From the NCBI GenBank assembly GCA_963703745.1, contig CAVPFL010000003.1, positions 310,001 to 374,000 on the forward strand: 64,000 nucleotides of DNA, in the 5' to 3' direction. Position 1 is the stretch's first letter. Each line of letters opens with the position of its first letter. Under the pieces are notes generated by a model, which had not been told where the DNA came from, ran no database searches, and saw only the letters and a list, made by a program, of their open reading frames with translations. Shown here one piece after another: positions 1 through 8,319 of the stretch. Made by a program: the position numbers and the translations under genes. This DNA comes from AP-15 sp963703745 (GTDB taxonomy: Bacteria > Pseudomonadota > Alphaproteobacteria > ATCC43930 > CGMCC-115725).

Positions 1-495
1 CTGGTGACCCACCAATATCTGCCGGGTGCCGTCATGCGCGACTTTGCGCACGAATACCGGACGATCAGCCATGCTCAGATCGAGCTGTTGGCGGCGCGAG
101 TATCGGCGCTCAACCGATGTCTCTATTGAACCACCAGCCATGCCTTGCTGCTCCGTGCGAGCGGCCGGACCCACGGCAAAAAGTATGACCTCGAGGCGGT
201 CATCGGTGCTGCCGGCGGCGACGGCGGCGTAGTGCACGGCCGACTGCTCGTCGCGTTCGCTGAAGCCGTATTGGGCGAAAACAACAGTGCATTGTTGCGA
301 GCGCGCGACGCGCTGGTGGCAGAGCTGGGCACGGTGGGGCTGGTCGACGCGGCCGGTGTCGTCGGCCTCTTCAACGCGATCGACCGCGTGGCGGACGCGA
401 CCGGCATCCCGCTGGAGTCCGAAAAAGCGGCGGCCAGCGCGAACTTTCGCACGGCGCTCGACCTCAACCGTTTCGCGGTTGTTGACAGGAGCTGA
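1..495 (+). CDS. AhpD/carboxymuconolactone decarboxylase-like protein, candidate selenoprotein (5' partial)
   Basis: The frame is open from base 1 and ends at 495, except for one UGA at 127-129. Read through, it gives 164 residues and the start lies outside the window. Codons 40-47 read C-L-Y-UGA-T-T-S-H. This is the CxxCxxxH redox motif of AhpD-like peroxidases with UGA exactly at the second cysteine. Coding similarity continues on both sides: an alpha-helical 'ELLAARVSALN' before it and 'FNAIDRVADATGIPLE' near the C-terminus, typical of the family. A hairpin resembling a bacterial SECIS follows at 144-168. AhpD-like proteins act as thiol-dependent peroxidases or redox partners, and Sec-containing members with CxxU are known. 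The alternative is a nonsense mutation, and the window has other interrupted genes. No sel genes are visible here. I am sure of the family assignment in outline and moderately sure of Sec. Confidence 0.6.
144..168 (+). promoter_or_regulatory. Candidate bacterial SECIS hairpin
   Basis: A 7-bp stem pairs 147-153 (GCUGCUC) with 159-165 (GAGCGGC), all Watson-Crick except one G-U. It closes a 5-nt loop CGUGC at 154-158, and a lower extension pairs 144-145 with 167-168 across one mismatch. The loop starts 24 nt after the UGA at 127-129 and has G as its second base. A short apical loop with an early G a couple of dozen bases after the UGA is what SelB-binding elements look like. GC-rich coding DNA forms hairpins easily, so alone this is only supportive. 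Confidence 0.45.
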
Positions 496-643
496 TCCAG
501 CTTGTCGACGGACTGACCCTCGCCACTCCGATTGATCTGCGGCACGGCCCTGGGCAAAAGCAGCGCAAGGCCAACGGGCATCCCCTGCATCGGCACGGTC
601 TCAACCTATCTGTCTCTTTGGAACCTTTGAGAGACGGTGAACG

Positions 644-1297
644 ATGATCAGCCGCTTCCGTACCTTCATCGCAGGATTCCTTGTCCTTCTCCCGCTGGCG
701 GTGACAATCGCTGTCATCGTGTGGGTCGGCACGTTTATTTTCGCTTACCTCGGTCCTGACGGTGCGATTGGCCGCATCCTGATCTCGATCGGTTTCAACT
801 TTTCGAGCTCCCCTCTTGCAGCCTATGCGCTCGGTGCGGTCGTCGTGGTCGGGTTGGTCTATCTACTCGGGCTCGCCGTTGAATCACGCCTCGAAAGCCG
901 GGTGCGCCATCTGATCGACTCGCTGATGCAGCGCATCCCGTTCGTCGGCAATCTTTACGACGTCACCAAGCGATTTGTCGCAATCGTCGACCGAAAGGAC
1001 CAGGACGGCCTCAAGAGCATGAGCCCGGTCTGGTGTTTCTTTGGCGGCGAAGGGGGCGCAGCGGTACTCGGGGTGCTGCCGATGCCCAAGCCGATCACGA
1101 TCGGTGAACAGCAATATCATGTGGTGCTCGTCCCGTCTGCGCCGGTCCCGGTCGGGGGATGCCTGGTCTATGTTCCGGTGCAGTGGGTGAAGCCGGCGGA
1201 TTTCGGCGTGGAAGCGTTGATGAGCATCTATGTATCGATGGGAGTGACATCGCCGCAGATGGTAGATTGGGCCCCGACCATGCCCAAATCGGGCTGA
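644..1297 (+). CDS. DUF502 family membrane protein
   Basis: This 217-residue protein has two strong hydrophobic segments, at about residues 7-35 and 57-80. The conserved cytoplasmic block 'RIPFVGNLYDVTKRFV' follows, then a glycine- and valine-rich soluble domain ending in 'PVPVGGCLVYVP'. This layout is that of DUF502, widespread in proteobacteria and some plants, with no established biochemical role. It stands alone between the AhpD-like gene and an acetyltransferase on the same strand. The ATG is preceded at a short distance by a purine-rich GAGAGACGG. Length matches the family. Confidence 0.8.
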   Translation: MISRFRTFIAGFLVLLPLAVTIAVIVWVGTFIFAYLGPDGAIGRILISIGFNFSSSPLAAYALGAVVVVGLVYLLGLAVESRLESRVRHLIDSLMQRIPFVGNLYDVTKRFVAIVDRKDQDGLKSMSPVWCFFGGEGGAAVLGVLPMPKPITIGEQQYHVVLVPSAPVPVGGCLVYVPVQWVKPADFGVEALMSIYVSMGVTSPQMVDWAPTMPKSG

Positions 1298-1319
1298 GTG
1301 CAGCTTCGCCAGGGCACGG

Positions 1320-1799
1320 ATGCCGGCAATGTCTATAGCCATTGCTAACCTACGAAGCTGGAGCGAGATCCAAGCGGCGCGCACCTTGTTCAAGAAGTAT
1401 GCTGAAGCTCTGCCCTTTGGCCTCGGTTATCAGAACTTCGAGGCCGAACTCGCCGGTTTGCCTGCCCCTTACATTCCTCCCTCCGGGTGCCTGCTCTTCG
1501 CCAAACGGAACTCCCGCTTTCTTGGCGTAGTTGGGCTAAAGCCGCTTGGACCCGGTATAGCGGAGATTAAACGGCTCTACGTCGTCCCTGCGGCCCGCCG
1601 CTCGGGGCTGGGAAGGGCGCTCCTCGAGCGCGCCCTCAACGAAGCGCGGCAGAAAGGCTACGAGCGGGTCCGGCTTGACAGCCACCACCCCAGTATGACA
1701 ACGGCCATTGCTGTCTATCGTAGCCTCGGCTTTGTCGAAATTCCGCCCTATGGACCGGATCTCAACGGCGAAATCGTGTTCTTTGAAAAGAGACTTTAA
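1320..1799 (+). CDS. GNAT-family N-acetyltransferase
   Basis: A 159-residue protein with the acetyl-CoA binding motif A of GNAT enzymes: the beta strand 'EIKRLYVVP' is followed by 'ARRSGLGRALLERAL', where the R-x-x-G-x-G/A pattern binds the pyrophosphate. The later 'VRLDSHHPSMTTAIAVYRSLGF' is motif B. The substrate cannot be told from sequence. An ATG at 1329 would remove only three residues and is an equally possible start. It follows the DUF502 gene by 22 bases and may be cotranscribed with it. Confidence 0.8.
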   Translation: MPAMSIAIANLRSWSEIQAARTLFKKYAEALPFGLGYQNFEAELAGLPAPYIPPSGCLLFAKRNSRFLGVVGLKPLGPGIAEIKRLYVVPAARRSGLGRALLERALNEARQKGYERVRLDSHHPSMTTAIAVYRSLGFVEIPPYGPDLNGEIVFFEKRL

Positions 1800-1850
1800 T
1801 GGTTCGAAAGTCTTCTACGGTGGTAAGAGAACGGAAGTGGCGGTTGCGGC

Positions 1851-3332
1851 TCAGCGATTAGGCAGATCGAGCGGATAGATCGGCCGCCTGACTTTCTCGA
1901 ATTTCAGCTGCCCATAATCCGAGGTGCAAACGCCGACCCCGGCGCATTCGACGACGGCCTTCGCCATTGGGCCGAGCCCGGCCCGCCAATGGATGCGGCT
2001 CTTCAGCATCATATAGCGTTTTTGCAGCGGGTCGATGCCGAGGCTCGAGAGGCAATTGAGATCAGAGGGCTCGACATGGCGCGAGATCAACACGATCTCG
2101 GCCGCACCGGTGTCGAGTACCACTGCTGCGCCCATATCCATTTGGACGCCCCGCGCCATCGGGCCGCGGTTCTTGTAGCGGCCGTTGGAGATTGTCTTGA
2201 CCATGCCGGTTACGGTCAGCGGCGGGCTTTCGGCTGGGATTGCCGGCATCTTGATCTTGCCGCCGATCGACAGGGTTACCTGCGCGCCGATGCCGGCGGC
2301 GATCGCTTGCTGTACCGTTGCCGGGTCGTAGATCGCAAAAGCAGCAACGTCTTCGAGCCCCTGCCGCAGGATCTCGGCAAGTACCGCGGTGGTGTCCATT
2401 GTGCCGCCCGACGCGCAATTGTCGTAATGGTCGAGCAATACAATCGGGCCCTCGCCGGGCTGCCCCGGCGCCATCGCCTTGGCGCGGGCGACCGATTGCT
2501 GCAAAGGCTCGATCCTGTATACAAAAGCCTCGCGCTCGACCCAGGCCCGGCCGAGAAGTTCATCCCGAAGCTCTTCAGCAAGCTTGCGGTTGCCGTCTGT
2601 GACCACCACGGCACTCAAACCGGCATTGGCGATGTCGGCGTGCGGAAAGCCGGTGAAGAGGCTCGCGCCCAGGGCGCCTTCGGCGCTCATCGCCGCGCAG
2701 CGGTGCTGCAGTTCCTTGTTCGGGTGGTCGTCGGTGCCTTGCCGCATGACATGCGGCAGCATCGGCTCGTTGCGCCACGCCATGACCGGCTTCACTTCCC
2801 CGCGCATCGCGCGCAACAGGATCTCGCCGGCGAGCTTGGCGGTCTCGTAGGTGTCGATATGCGGGTAGGTGCGGTAGCCGGTGACCACGGTCGCATTGGC
2901 GATCATCGCGTCATAGAGATTGGCGTGCATGTCGAGCGAGACGGCGATCGGGGTCACGGGGTCGATCGCGCGCAGCCGCTTCAGGAACTCACCCTCGCCA
3001 TCCTCCAGGCTCTCGGTAACCATCGCGCCGTGCAGATCGAGCATGATGCCGTCGAACCCGCCCTGCGTAGCTGCTTCGCAGATCGCGTCGGTGATGTGCC
3101 GATAGGCAGCGTTCTCGACCGGACCGCTCGGCGAAGCCCCAGCAGCGATCGGCAACACGATCTCCGCCCTCTCCCTTTCGGCAAGATCGAGATATGCGCC
3201 GAGCCCGGTGCCGGTCCCCCGATAGGCGCGGATCGCCGCATCGCCGTAGAGCGGACCGAATCGCGCCAGGGGCGTCGGAACCGGCGAAAAGGTATTGGTC
3301 TCGTGCTTCATCATCGCGATCAACAGGCGCAT
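1851..3332 (-). CDS. M81 family metallopeptidase (MlrC-like)
   Basis: A 493-residue protein starting 'MRLLIAMMKHETNTFSP', the characteristic N-terminus of the MlrC/DUF1485 family. I chose this ATG because homology begins here; the frame extends 24 codons further without family features. 'GIMLDLHGAMV' and 'SLDMHANL' are the conserved Asp/His blocks thought to hold zinc, and a C-terminal MlrC_C region follows ('LLDHYDNCASGG', 'SDLNCLSSLGIDP'). MlrC was named from microcystin breakdown, but homologues without any toxin link are abundant and probably cleave other small amides or peptides. The gene is transcribed opposite to its neighbours. Confidence 0.85.
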   Translation of the reverse strand: MRLLIAMMKHETNTFSPVPTPLARFGPLYGDAAIRAYRGTGTGLGAYLDLAERERAEIVLPIAAGASPSGPVENAAYRHITDAICEAATQGGFDGIMLDLHGAMVTESLEDGEGEFLKRLRAIDPVTPIAVSLDMHANLYDAMIANATVVTGYRTYPHIDTYETAKLAGEILLRAMRGEVKPVMAWRNEPMLPHVMRQGTDDHPNKELQHRCAAMSAEGALGASLFTGFPHADIANAGLSAVVVTDGNRKLAEELRDELLGRAWVEREAFVYRIEPLQQSVARAKAMAPGQPGEGPIVLLDHYDNCASGGTMDTTAVLAEILRQGLEDVAAFAIYDPATVQQAIAAGIGAQVTLSIGGKIKMPAIPAESPPLTVTGMVKTISNGRYKNRGPMARGVQMDMGAAVVLDTGAAEIVLISRHVEPSDLNCLSSLGIDPLQKRYMMLKSRIHWRAGLGPMAKAVVECAGVGVCTSDYGQLKFEKVRRPIYPLDLPNR

Positions 3333-3628
3333 CGCTGGACCTCCATGACCCTGAAAGGTTATGCCCCTTCTCGACGCACCCAAGCAATTATGGCTATATT
3401 GCAAAGCGGAGCCTAACGTGACCGCCTACAGTGGCGATCGGTGCCTCGACATCGCGCTGGTCACACTCGACCGGCCAATGATGGCGACCGCAAGCGAGCT
3501 TGGCGCGGCCGTCGAGGTGCCGCCCACCGGCCAGGAGCCCGCCTGAGGGACCCGTGGTGATCCCAGGAGGCTTGCGCGGCGGGACAGGACATACGATATT
3601 TATGCAGATGTAGATATATAGGTTCGGT

Positions 3629-3931
3629 ATGGCAGCATCCGCTCGATTGATGGTCCTGATGTCCCCGGAAGAGAGGGCGTTGCTCAGCGTTAAGGCGCGT
3701 ACGCTTGGCGTTTCCGCCGGGGAGGTCGTTCGACGTGCCGTTCAGGCCTTCGAGCTCGGCACCGAGGAAGAGGCGGCAGAGCTCCGCGCGTTGGTTGACG
3801 TGTTCAACCAGATCCACCCGGAGACATTGCAGATCGCCGACGAATGTCATCGCAAGGTGGCCGAGACCTTGGCGGGACCATCGAGGCGCGACCCGGTGAG
3901 CCGGCGCCGGGGGAAGACGGCGGCGGCGTGA
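3629..3931 (+). CDS. Small ribbon-helix-helix-like protein
   Basis: This 100-residue protein has an N-terminal part 'LMVLMSPEERALLSVKARTLGVSAGEVVRRAVQAFE'-like in two pieces: a short strand, then two helices separated by 'LGVSAGE'. That is the pattern of ribbon-helix-helix DNA-binding proteins such as CopG or Arc. The middle is acidic and helical, and the tail is basic. Its stop overlaps the GTG of the next gene (GTGA), so the pair is translationally coupled. An AT-rich stretch just upstream (about 3592-3622) could hold the promoter. It could be an antitoxin-like regulator, but I do not recognise a named family. Confidence 0.55.
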   Translation: MAASARLMVLMSPEERALLSVKARTLGVSAGEVVRRAVQAFELGTEEEAAELRALVDVFNQIHPETLQIADECHRKVAETLAGPSRRDPVSRRRGKTAAA

Positions 3932-4158
3932 GCCTCTATGGCGACGCGATCAGGGCGTTGCGCCAAGTCATCCTCCTCGACGAGCGTGTGCGCAACACCG
4001 CTGTTGATCTGGCGCGGATGAGCCAGGAGATCGCCGATCTTCGCGATCGGGTGAGCCGGCTCGAAGGAATGCTGGCAGCGGGCATGGCCGTTTCGCGAGA
4101 GGCAACCTACTCGCGCGACCGACGCCGGCTGGCAGGGCCGTCAGATCAAACAAGCTGA
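3928..4158 (+). CDS. Small coiled-coil protein coupled to the RHH-like gene
   Basis: A 76-residue protein beginning with GTG at 3928, which overlaps the upstream TGA by four bases. This start is preferred over the ATG at 3844 because the extra residues are low-complexity and overlap the upstream gene. The sequence opens 'SLYGDAIRALRQVILLDERV' and continues with heptad-like 'LARMSQEIADLRDRVSRLEGML', predicting a single coiled coil. No catalytic residues are evident. The tight coupling suggests it works with the RHH-like protein, perhaps as partner in a regulatory or toxin-antitoxin-like pair; this is inference. Confidence 0.5.
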   Translation: MSLYGDAIRALRQVILLDERVRNTAVDLARMSQEIADLRDRVSRLEGMLAAGMAVSREATYSRDRRRLAGPSDQTS

Positions 4159-4167
4159 GAGCGGGAA

Positions 4168-4989
4168 ATGACCGACAACCCTGTCGAAACGCATTACACC
4201 CGTACCGATCTCGGCTCTGCAATCCTCGCGGCGCTGAAGGCGGCTGGCAAGAATCTCGACCATCTGATCCCTGACGATCTTGCGCCGGTCGACGAGTTCC
4301 ACGGCGGTCAGCGACCGGCTACGGTGCGCCTCGCCGAGCTTGTCGGCTTTACCGGAACCGAGCGCGTGCTCGATGTCGGTTCAGGTCTCGGCGGGCCGTC
4401 GCGGTATCTCGCCTGGCATTACGGCTGCCGGATCAGCGGCGTCGATCTGACCGCCGAATTCGTCCGTGTTGCGGAGATGCTCACGCGGCTGACGAGGCTC
4501 GTCGATAAGGTCGATTATCGGCAGGGCAATGCGCTCGAGCTGCCTTTCGAGAGCGGAAGCTTCGATGTCGTGTGGTCGCAGAATGCCGCGATGAACGTTG
4601 CCGACCGCGATCGGCTATACCGCGAAATGCGACGGGTGCTGAGATCGGGCGGAAAGCTCGCGTTGCAGGAGGTTGCGGCCGGCCCTGGTGGTGAACCGCA
4701 CTATCCGGTGCCGTGGGCCCGCGAGCCGCGCATTAGTTTCCTATCCACGCCGGAAGCCAGCCGCCGGCAGCTCGAAGCTGCGGGTTTCAGAGTGCTCGTC
4801 TGGCAGGACACAACCGAGCCCTCGCTGGAGGCGGCGCGGCGGCGGGCGCAAGCGGCGGAAGCGCCGGCGCCGCTCGGCACCCACGTAATCCTGGGACCCG
4901 ACTGGCAGACGATGGCGAAAAACTCGCTGCGCAATCTCGAAGAGCGCCGCACCAAGCTGTTCAACGCAGTGCTCGAATGCGTCGGCTGA
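4168..4989 (+). CDS. Class I SAM-dependent methyltransferase
   Basis: 273 residues with the Rossmann methyltransferase core. Motif I is 'VLDVGSGLGG' at about residues 67-76, the acidic end of beta2 is 'GVDLTAEFV', motif II is 'ELPFESGSFDVVWSQNAAMNV', and motif III is 'VLRSGGKLALQEV'. The pattern is close to small-molecule N- or C-methyltransferases such as sarcosine/dimethylglycine or ubiquinone-type enzymes (UbiE/Coq5-like). The exact acceptor is not predictable. It follows the small coupled pair by 9 bases, with a purine-rich GAGCGGGAA before the ATG. Confidence 0.8.
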   Translation: MTDNPVETHYTRTDLGSAILAALKAAGKNLDHLIPDDLAPVDEFHGGQRPATVRLAELVGFTGTERVLDVGSGLGGPSRYLAWHYGCRISGVDLTAEFVRVAEMLTRLTRLVDKVDYRQGNALELPFESGSFDVVWSQNAAMNVADRDRLYREMRRVLRSGGKLALQEVAAGPGGEPHYPVPWAREPRISFLSTPEASRRQLEAAGFRVLVWQDTTEPSLEAARRRAQAAEAPAPLGTHVILGPDWQTMAKNSLRNLEERRTKLFNAVLECVG

Positions 4990-4992
4990 ACG

Positions 4993-5784
4993 CTATTCCT
5001 TCGGCATCACATCCAGGCGGACGACGATGCCTTCGAGCTCTGGTTTTGCCGGCGGGTAACGCCTCATCACCAGCGGGTCGTGCCCGGGAACGATGTGCCG
5101 CGGGCTCGGAGCATGGGCGCGCAGCGCGTCGTAGGCCTCGAGCATTTCGCCGATGTGGAAGGCCGCGGTGAAAGGCCGGCCGGCCTCCATGTTCTCGTAG
5201 TAATGGGTAACATCGGAGGCAAGCACGACCCAGCCGCGCCTGGTATGGACGCGGACGAACTGCATCCCGGGCGTGTGGCCGCCGACCGGGTGCAGACTTA
5301 CGCCCGGAGCGAGCTCGACCGGACCGTCGTGGAGCCGCACCCGCCGGGCAAAATTGAGACGCACGATGCCGACGACATCCTCCGCCTCGAAGGAGCGCGC
5401 GAGGAACGGGTGGCGCATGTAGCGGCCGGTCGTGTAATGCAGCTCGACCTCCTGCAGATGAAACTGCGCCTTCGGGAAGCGGTGGAATGTGCCCACATGG
5501 TCGTAATGCATATGGGTCAGGATCACGTCGGCGACCCTATTGTGATCGAGCCCGACCAGGCTTAGCGACTCGGCCGGACAGCGCAGATGCCGCCGACCGC
5601 GTGCCGCTGCAACCTCGGCGGTGAAGCCGGTGTCGATCACAAAACTGCGCTCTGCACCAATCGCAGCCCAGACGAAGTAGTCCATCGGCATCGGCCCGTC
5701 ATGCGGGTCGCCGCCGATGAAATGATCGGATCGCCGAGCGTCGCGCTCGGCGTAGCGAATGGCATAGAGCTCGTATTCGTCCAT
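4993..5784 (-). CDS. N-acyl homoserine lactonase family MBL-fold hydrolase
   Basis: 263 residues starting 'MDEYELYAIRYAERDARRSDHF', the usual N-terminus of AttM/AiiA-like lactonases. The longer frame upstream lacks homology. The zinc motif HxHxDH is 'THMHYDH' at about residues 90-96, with later ligands in 'VGGHTPG', 'LASDVTHYY' and 'IVPGHDP'. Family members open the lactone ring of acyl-homoserine lactones or related esters, and many homologues act on other lactones. It lies convergent with the methyltransferase (3 bases between stops) and divergent from the hotdog protein (100 bases). Confidence 0.8.
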   Translation of the reverse strand: MDEYELYAIRYAERDARRSDHFIGGDPHDGPMPMDYFVWAAIGAERSFVIDTGFTAEVAAARGRRHLRCPAESLSLVGLDHNRVADVILTHMHYDHVGTFHRFPKAQFHLQEVELHYTTGRYMRHPFLARSFEAEDVVGIVRLNFARRVRLHDGPVELAPGVSLHPVGGHTPGMQFVRVHTRRGWVVLASDVTHYYENMEAGRPFTAAFHIGEMLEAYDALRAHAPSPRHIVPGHDPLVMRRYPPAKPELEGIVVRLDVMPKE

Positions 5785-5884
5785 GGCGGCTCGCCTTTTG
5801 TCGACAGGGTGAGAGATCAGAAGGAAAGGATTGCGGACGATCGGCCGCGGTGCAAGCCTGGACGGGCTTTGAGGAGTTCGAATC

Positions 5885-6691
5885 ATGACCGCTGCTGCCG
5901 CGCTCGGCCCCTATCGTGTCGAAGCCTTCAACACGGCAAAGGCGTCGGAGAACAAGATCCATGACGATGCGGTCGCCCGCCGCTTTGGCTTCGGTGGCGG
6001 GCTGGTGCCCGGTGTAGATGTCTACGCGTATATGGCGCATCTGCCGGTCGCGCGTTGGGGGCGGGCGTGGCTGGAACGCGGCGCCGCCGAATGCCGGTTT
6101 CAGAAACCCGTTTATGACGGCGACATCGCCACGATCAGCGCGATCGAAACTTCAGAAGGGCTGGATCTGCGCCTCGAGAGCCACGGCGAGGTCTGCGCCA
6201 CCGGCCGCGCGTCATTGCGCGAAGGTCCGCCACCGTCGCCCGAGCCTTTCGCCGAACCGCCAGTTCCTCCCGAGAAGCGACCGCCGGCGAGCGAAACCAC
6301 ACTCGCCGCTGGGACTTTGCTCGGCATCCGGCCGCTGCCGATCACCCGCGAGCTGGTCGAGCAGTGCGTTGCCGATCTGCGCGAAACCGACGCGCTCTAT
6401 CTGAAGGAGGGCCTTGCCCATCCGGTCATCATTGCGCGGACCGGCAATTGGGCATTGAATCACAACGTCGTCCTCGGTCCGTGGATGCATGTCGGCAGCA
6501 GATTGCAGCACTTTGCCGCCGCGCATATCGGCGACGAGCTATCCGTGCGCGCCCGCGTCACCGGCAACTATGAGCGTAAAGGCCATCGTTTCGTCGAAGT
6601 CGACGTGCTGGTGCTGGCCAACGAGCATACGCCGGTCGCGCGCATTGCCCACACTGCAATCTGGCTTCCGCGCCAGCTCGCCGCCGCTTGA
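5885..6691 (+). CDS. Double hotdog-fold (MaoC-like) protein
   Basis: A 268-residue protein with two hotdog-like halves. The N-terminal half (about 1-120) has 'KIHDDAVARRFGFGGGLVPGVDVYAYM', like the helix region of MaoC dehydratases. The C-terminal half (about 155-265) contains 'HPVIIARTGNWALNHNVVLGPWMHVGSRLQHF' and 'GDELSVRARV'. A proline-rich linker separates them. MaoC-type proteins hydrate enoyl-CoA or act as thioesterases. I do not see the full catalytic D-x(4)-H of R-hydratases, so activity is uncertain. The ATG follows GAGGAGTTCGAATC, a good ribosome site. Confidence 0.6.
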   Translation: MTAAAALGPYRVEAFNTAKASENKIHDDAVARRFGFGGGLVPGVDVYAYMAHLPVARWGRAWLERGAAECRFQKPVYDGDIATISAIETSEGLDLRLESHGEVCATGRASLREGPPPSPEPFAEPPVPPEKRPPASETTLAAGTLLGIRPLPITRELVEQCVADLRETDALYLKEGLAHPVIIARTGNWALNHNVVLGPWMHVGSRLQHFAAAHIGDELSVRARVTGNYERKGHRFVEVDVLVLANEHTPVARIAHTAIWLPRQLAAA

Positions 6692-6848
6692 GCGCTGCAG
6701 ATTTAGGGCGGAAAAGCACAGCGCATTCCGCCAACTCTCGATCATAGCCGCTCTGCTTCCTCGTACGAGACGATTTCGCCCGAATCGAGCTCCATAATCG
6801 TATTCGTCGCGGATAATTGCCCCGGAATGATTGAGCCCGATGCCGCGT

Positions 6849-6930
6849 TTCGGCCGCCGAGAGAGCCTCGTAGAGCGGAGAGACCCCGCGGCATTCCTGT
6901 TCGGCAAAGCGAGTAAAGGCGGTGGACAGC
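6849..6930 (-). pseudogene. Truncated N-terminal fragment of a DUF2332-like gene
   Basis: The minus strand encodes 'TAFTRFAEQECRGVSPLYEAL', which matches the characteristic opening of DUF2332 proteins (F-A-E-x-x-x-R-G-x-S-P-L-Y-E). Similarity stops within a few residues, and no frame in 6692-6957 continues it. DUF2332 proteins are normally several hundred residues long, so this is a stub. The rest of the 6692-6957 gap holds no recognised gene. Confidence 0.35.
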
Positions 6931-6957
6931 GACGCGGTCGAGCCACCGCTTGCGCTC

Positions 6958-7443
6958 TCAACCGAGGCTCTTCTCCAACAGATCGAGGGCGGCGATCGAA
7001 AAGGCTCGCATGTTGTCGAGGCGGTCGCTGTTGCCGGTCTCGACCGTGATCGAGCGCTCGCCATTGGGTCCGATAACGGCGATGCAGGAATGTCCGGCGG
7101 CGTGACCATAGCGGCTGCCGGTGGGCCCGGCCGTCCCGGTCTCGCCGACCGACCACGTCGTCGCCAGCTTGCTGCGGATCTTACGGGCGAACAGCAGCGC
7201 GTAGGCCTCGGTCGAGGGCGTGATGCCGGTCAGCTCCTGCTCGGTCACGGCGAGCAATTCGGCGCGCGATTGCCGCGTATAGACGACGGCACCTCCGAGG
7301 AAATAGGCCGAGGCGCCGGGGATCGCCAGCAACGCCGCCGAGATCAGCCCAGCAGTCGAGGATTCGGCGATGCTGATGGTCTCGCCGCGTGCCTTGAGCT
7401 TTGCCGCAATCCGTTCCGCGTGGGGCAGCAATTCAGGTATCAT
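6958..7443 (-). CDS. pncC: CinA C-terminal domain amidohydrolase (nicotinamide-nucleotide amidase)
   Basis: 161 residues, the length of a stand-alone CinA-C/PncC protein. 'ISIAESSTAGLISAALLAIPGASAYFLGGAVVYT' (residues about 23-56) is the conserved active-site strand and loop, with the nucleophile Ser and the GG-Y/S pattern. 'SVGETGTAGPTGSRYG' is the second signature; the usual 'GIAGP' reads 'GTAGP' here. The enzyme deamidates nicotinamide mononucleotide to nicotinate mononucleotide in pyridine nucleotide recycling. It is divergent from the following PqqC/TenA-like gene, with 84 bases between them. Confidence 0.8.
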   Translation of the reverse strand: MIPELLPHAERIAAKLKARGETISIAESSTAGLISAALLAIPGASAYFLGGAVVYTRQSRAELLAVTEQELTGITPSTEAYALLFARKIRSKLATTWSVGETGTAGPTGSRYGHAAGHSCIAVIGPNGERSITVETGNSDRLDNMRAFSIAALDLLEKSLG

Positions 7444-7527
7444 CGCTCGTCCTCCTGCTGTGGCGGCCTCGACCTTGCCGGTTCCGCCGCCTTCTTTGCA
7501 AGACCTTGTCGAAGAGGAGCAACCAGA

Positions 7528-8292
7528 ATGGCACGCGACGGCGATCTCCCATCATCGGCCCCGATCACCGAGCGGATCCTGGAGATCCGTGATCGCTGGC
7601 ACACCAAGCGGCATCCGTTCTTTCTCGCCTTTGGCGAAGGCAAATTGCCGCTCAGAGCCCTGGGACGCTATCAGGCCCTGCATTACCATTTCGTTTCCCG
7701 CGCATTGGCGAGCTTCGGGTTGCTCTACGCGCGCGGCTACCATTTTGAAGACGTGCGCAAGATGATCGCCGAGAACATCGCCGAGGAAGAGGGGTTGAAG
7801 GCGATCCCGGAGCCCGGACATGAGCCCCATGACCACAACGAATTGATCTTGCGCTTCTGCCGCGCCGCGGGCTTGAGCGAGGAGGAAGTGTACAATACGA
7901 AAATGCCGCCCGCCTGGTGGGCGCGTTCTCTGTACATGTACCACACGACCGCGACCGAGCCCGTCGGCGTGATCCTGGCGATGCAGACGACCCAGGAGGG
8001 CCAAATGCCGGGGCTGATCGGCGAGGTGCTATTGCCGGCCTTCGAGAGGCATTACGGGTTCAAATCCAGCGATCCCGAGATCGAGTTCTTCACCGAGCAC
8101 GACCTGGCCGATGTCGAGCACAGCCGCCGTCAGATCGAGTTGTGCGGCCGGCACCTCGACACGCCGCGGCTCGAAGCCCGCGCCCTGCAAGTCGCCGAGG
8201 AGATCTGTCAATTGCGCTGGGCGTCGATTTCCGAGCTCTACCGCTCCGAAGTGCTCGGCGAAAAGGAGATCCTGCCGCCCGGCGTGGGGTGA
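7528..8292 (+). CDS. TenA/PqqC-like iron-containing redox family protein
   Basis: 254 residues, starting at ATG 7528 after GAAGAGGAGC. The same frame runs open upstream, but only as shadow of pncC. The protein is all-helical with the PqqC/TenA-type blocks 'HPFFLAFGEGKLPLRALGRYQALHYHFVSRAL', 'IAEEEGLKAIPEPGHEPHDHNELILRFCRA' and 'FFTEHDLADVEHSRR'. The E/H spacing is that of the haem-oxygenase-like diiron proteins (HDO) rather than the thiaminase TenA. No pqq genes lie nearby, so PQQ synthesis is not implied. Substrate unknown. Confidence 0.75.
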   Translation: MARDGDLPSSAPITERILEIRDRWHTKRHPFFLAFGEGKLPLRALGRYQALHYHFVSRALASFGLLYARGYHFEDVRKMIAENIAEEEGLKAIPEPGHEPHDHNELILRFCRAAGLSEEEVYNTKMPPAWWARSLYMYHTTATEPVGVILAMQTTQEGQMPGLIGEVLLPAFERHYGFKSSDPEIEFFTEHDLADVEHSRRQIELCGRHLDTPRLEARALQVAEEICQLRWASISELYRSEVLGEKEILPPGVG

Positions 8293-8319
8293 TCAGCCTA
8301 TGGTCGCGGACTGGAGGAC

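Noticed and set aside
1989..3416. 475-codon plus-strand frame opposite the MlrC gene
   Set aside because: Shadow frame; MlrC on the minus strand is complete and conserved.
3361..3546. 61-codon plus-strand frame upstream of the RHH-like gene
   Set aside because: No recognised features; it overlaps the divergent promoter region of the MlrC gene.
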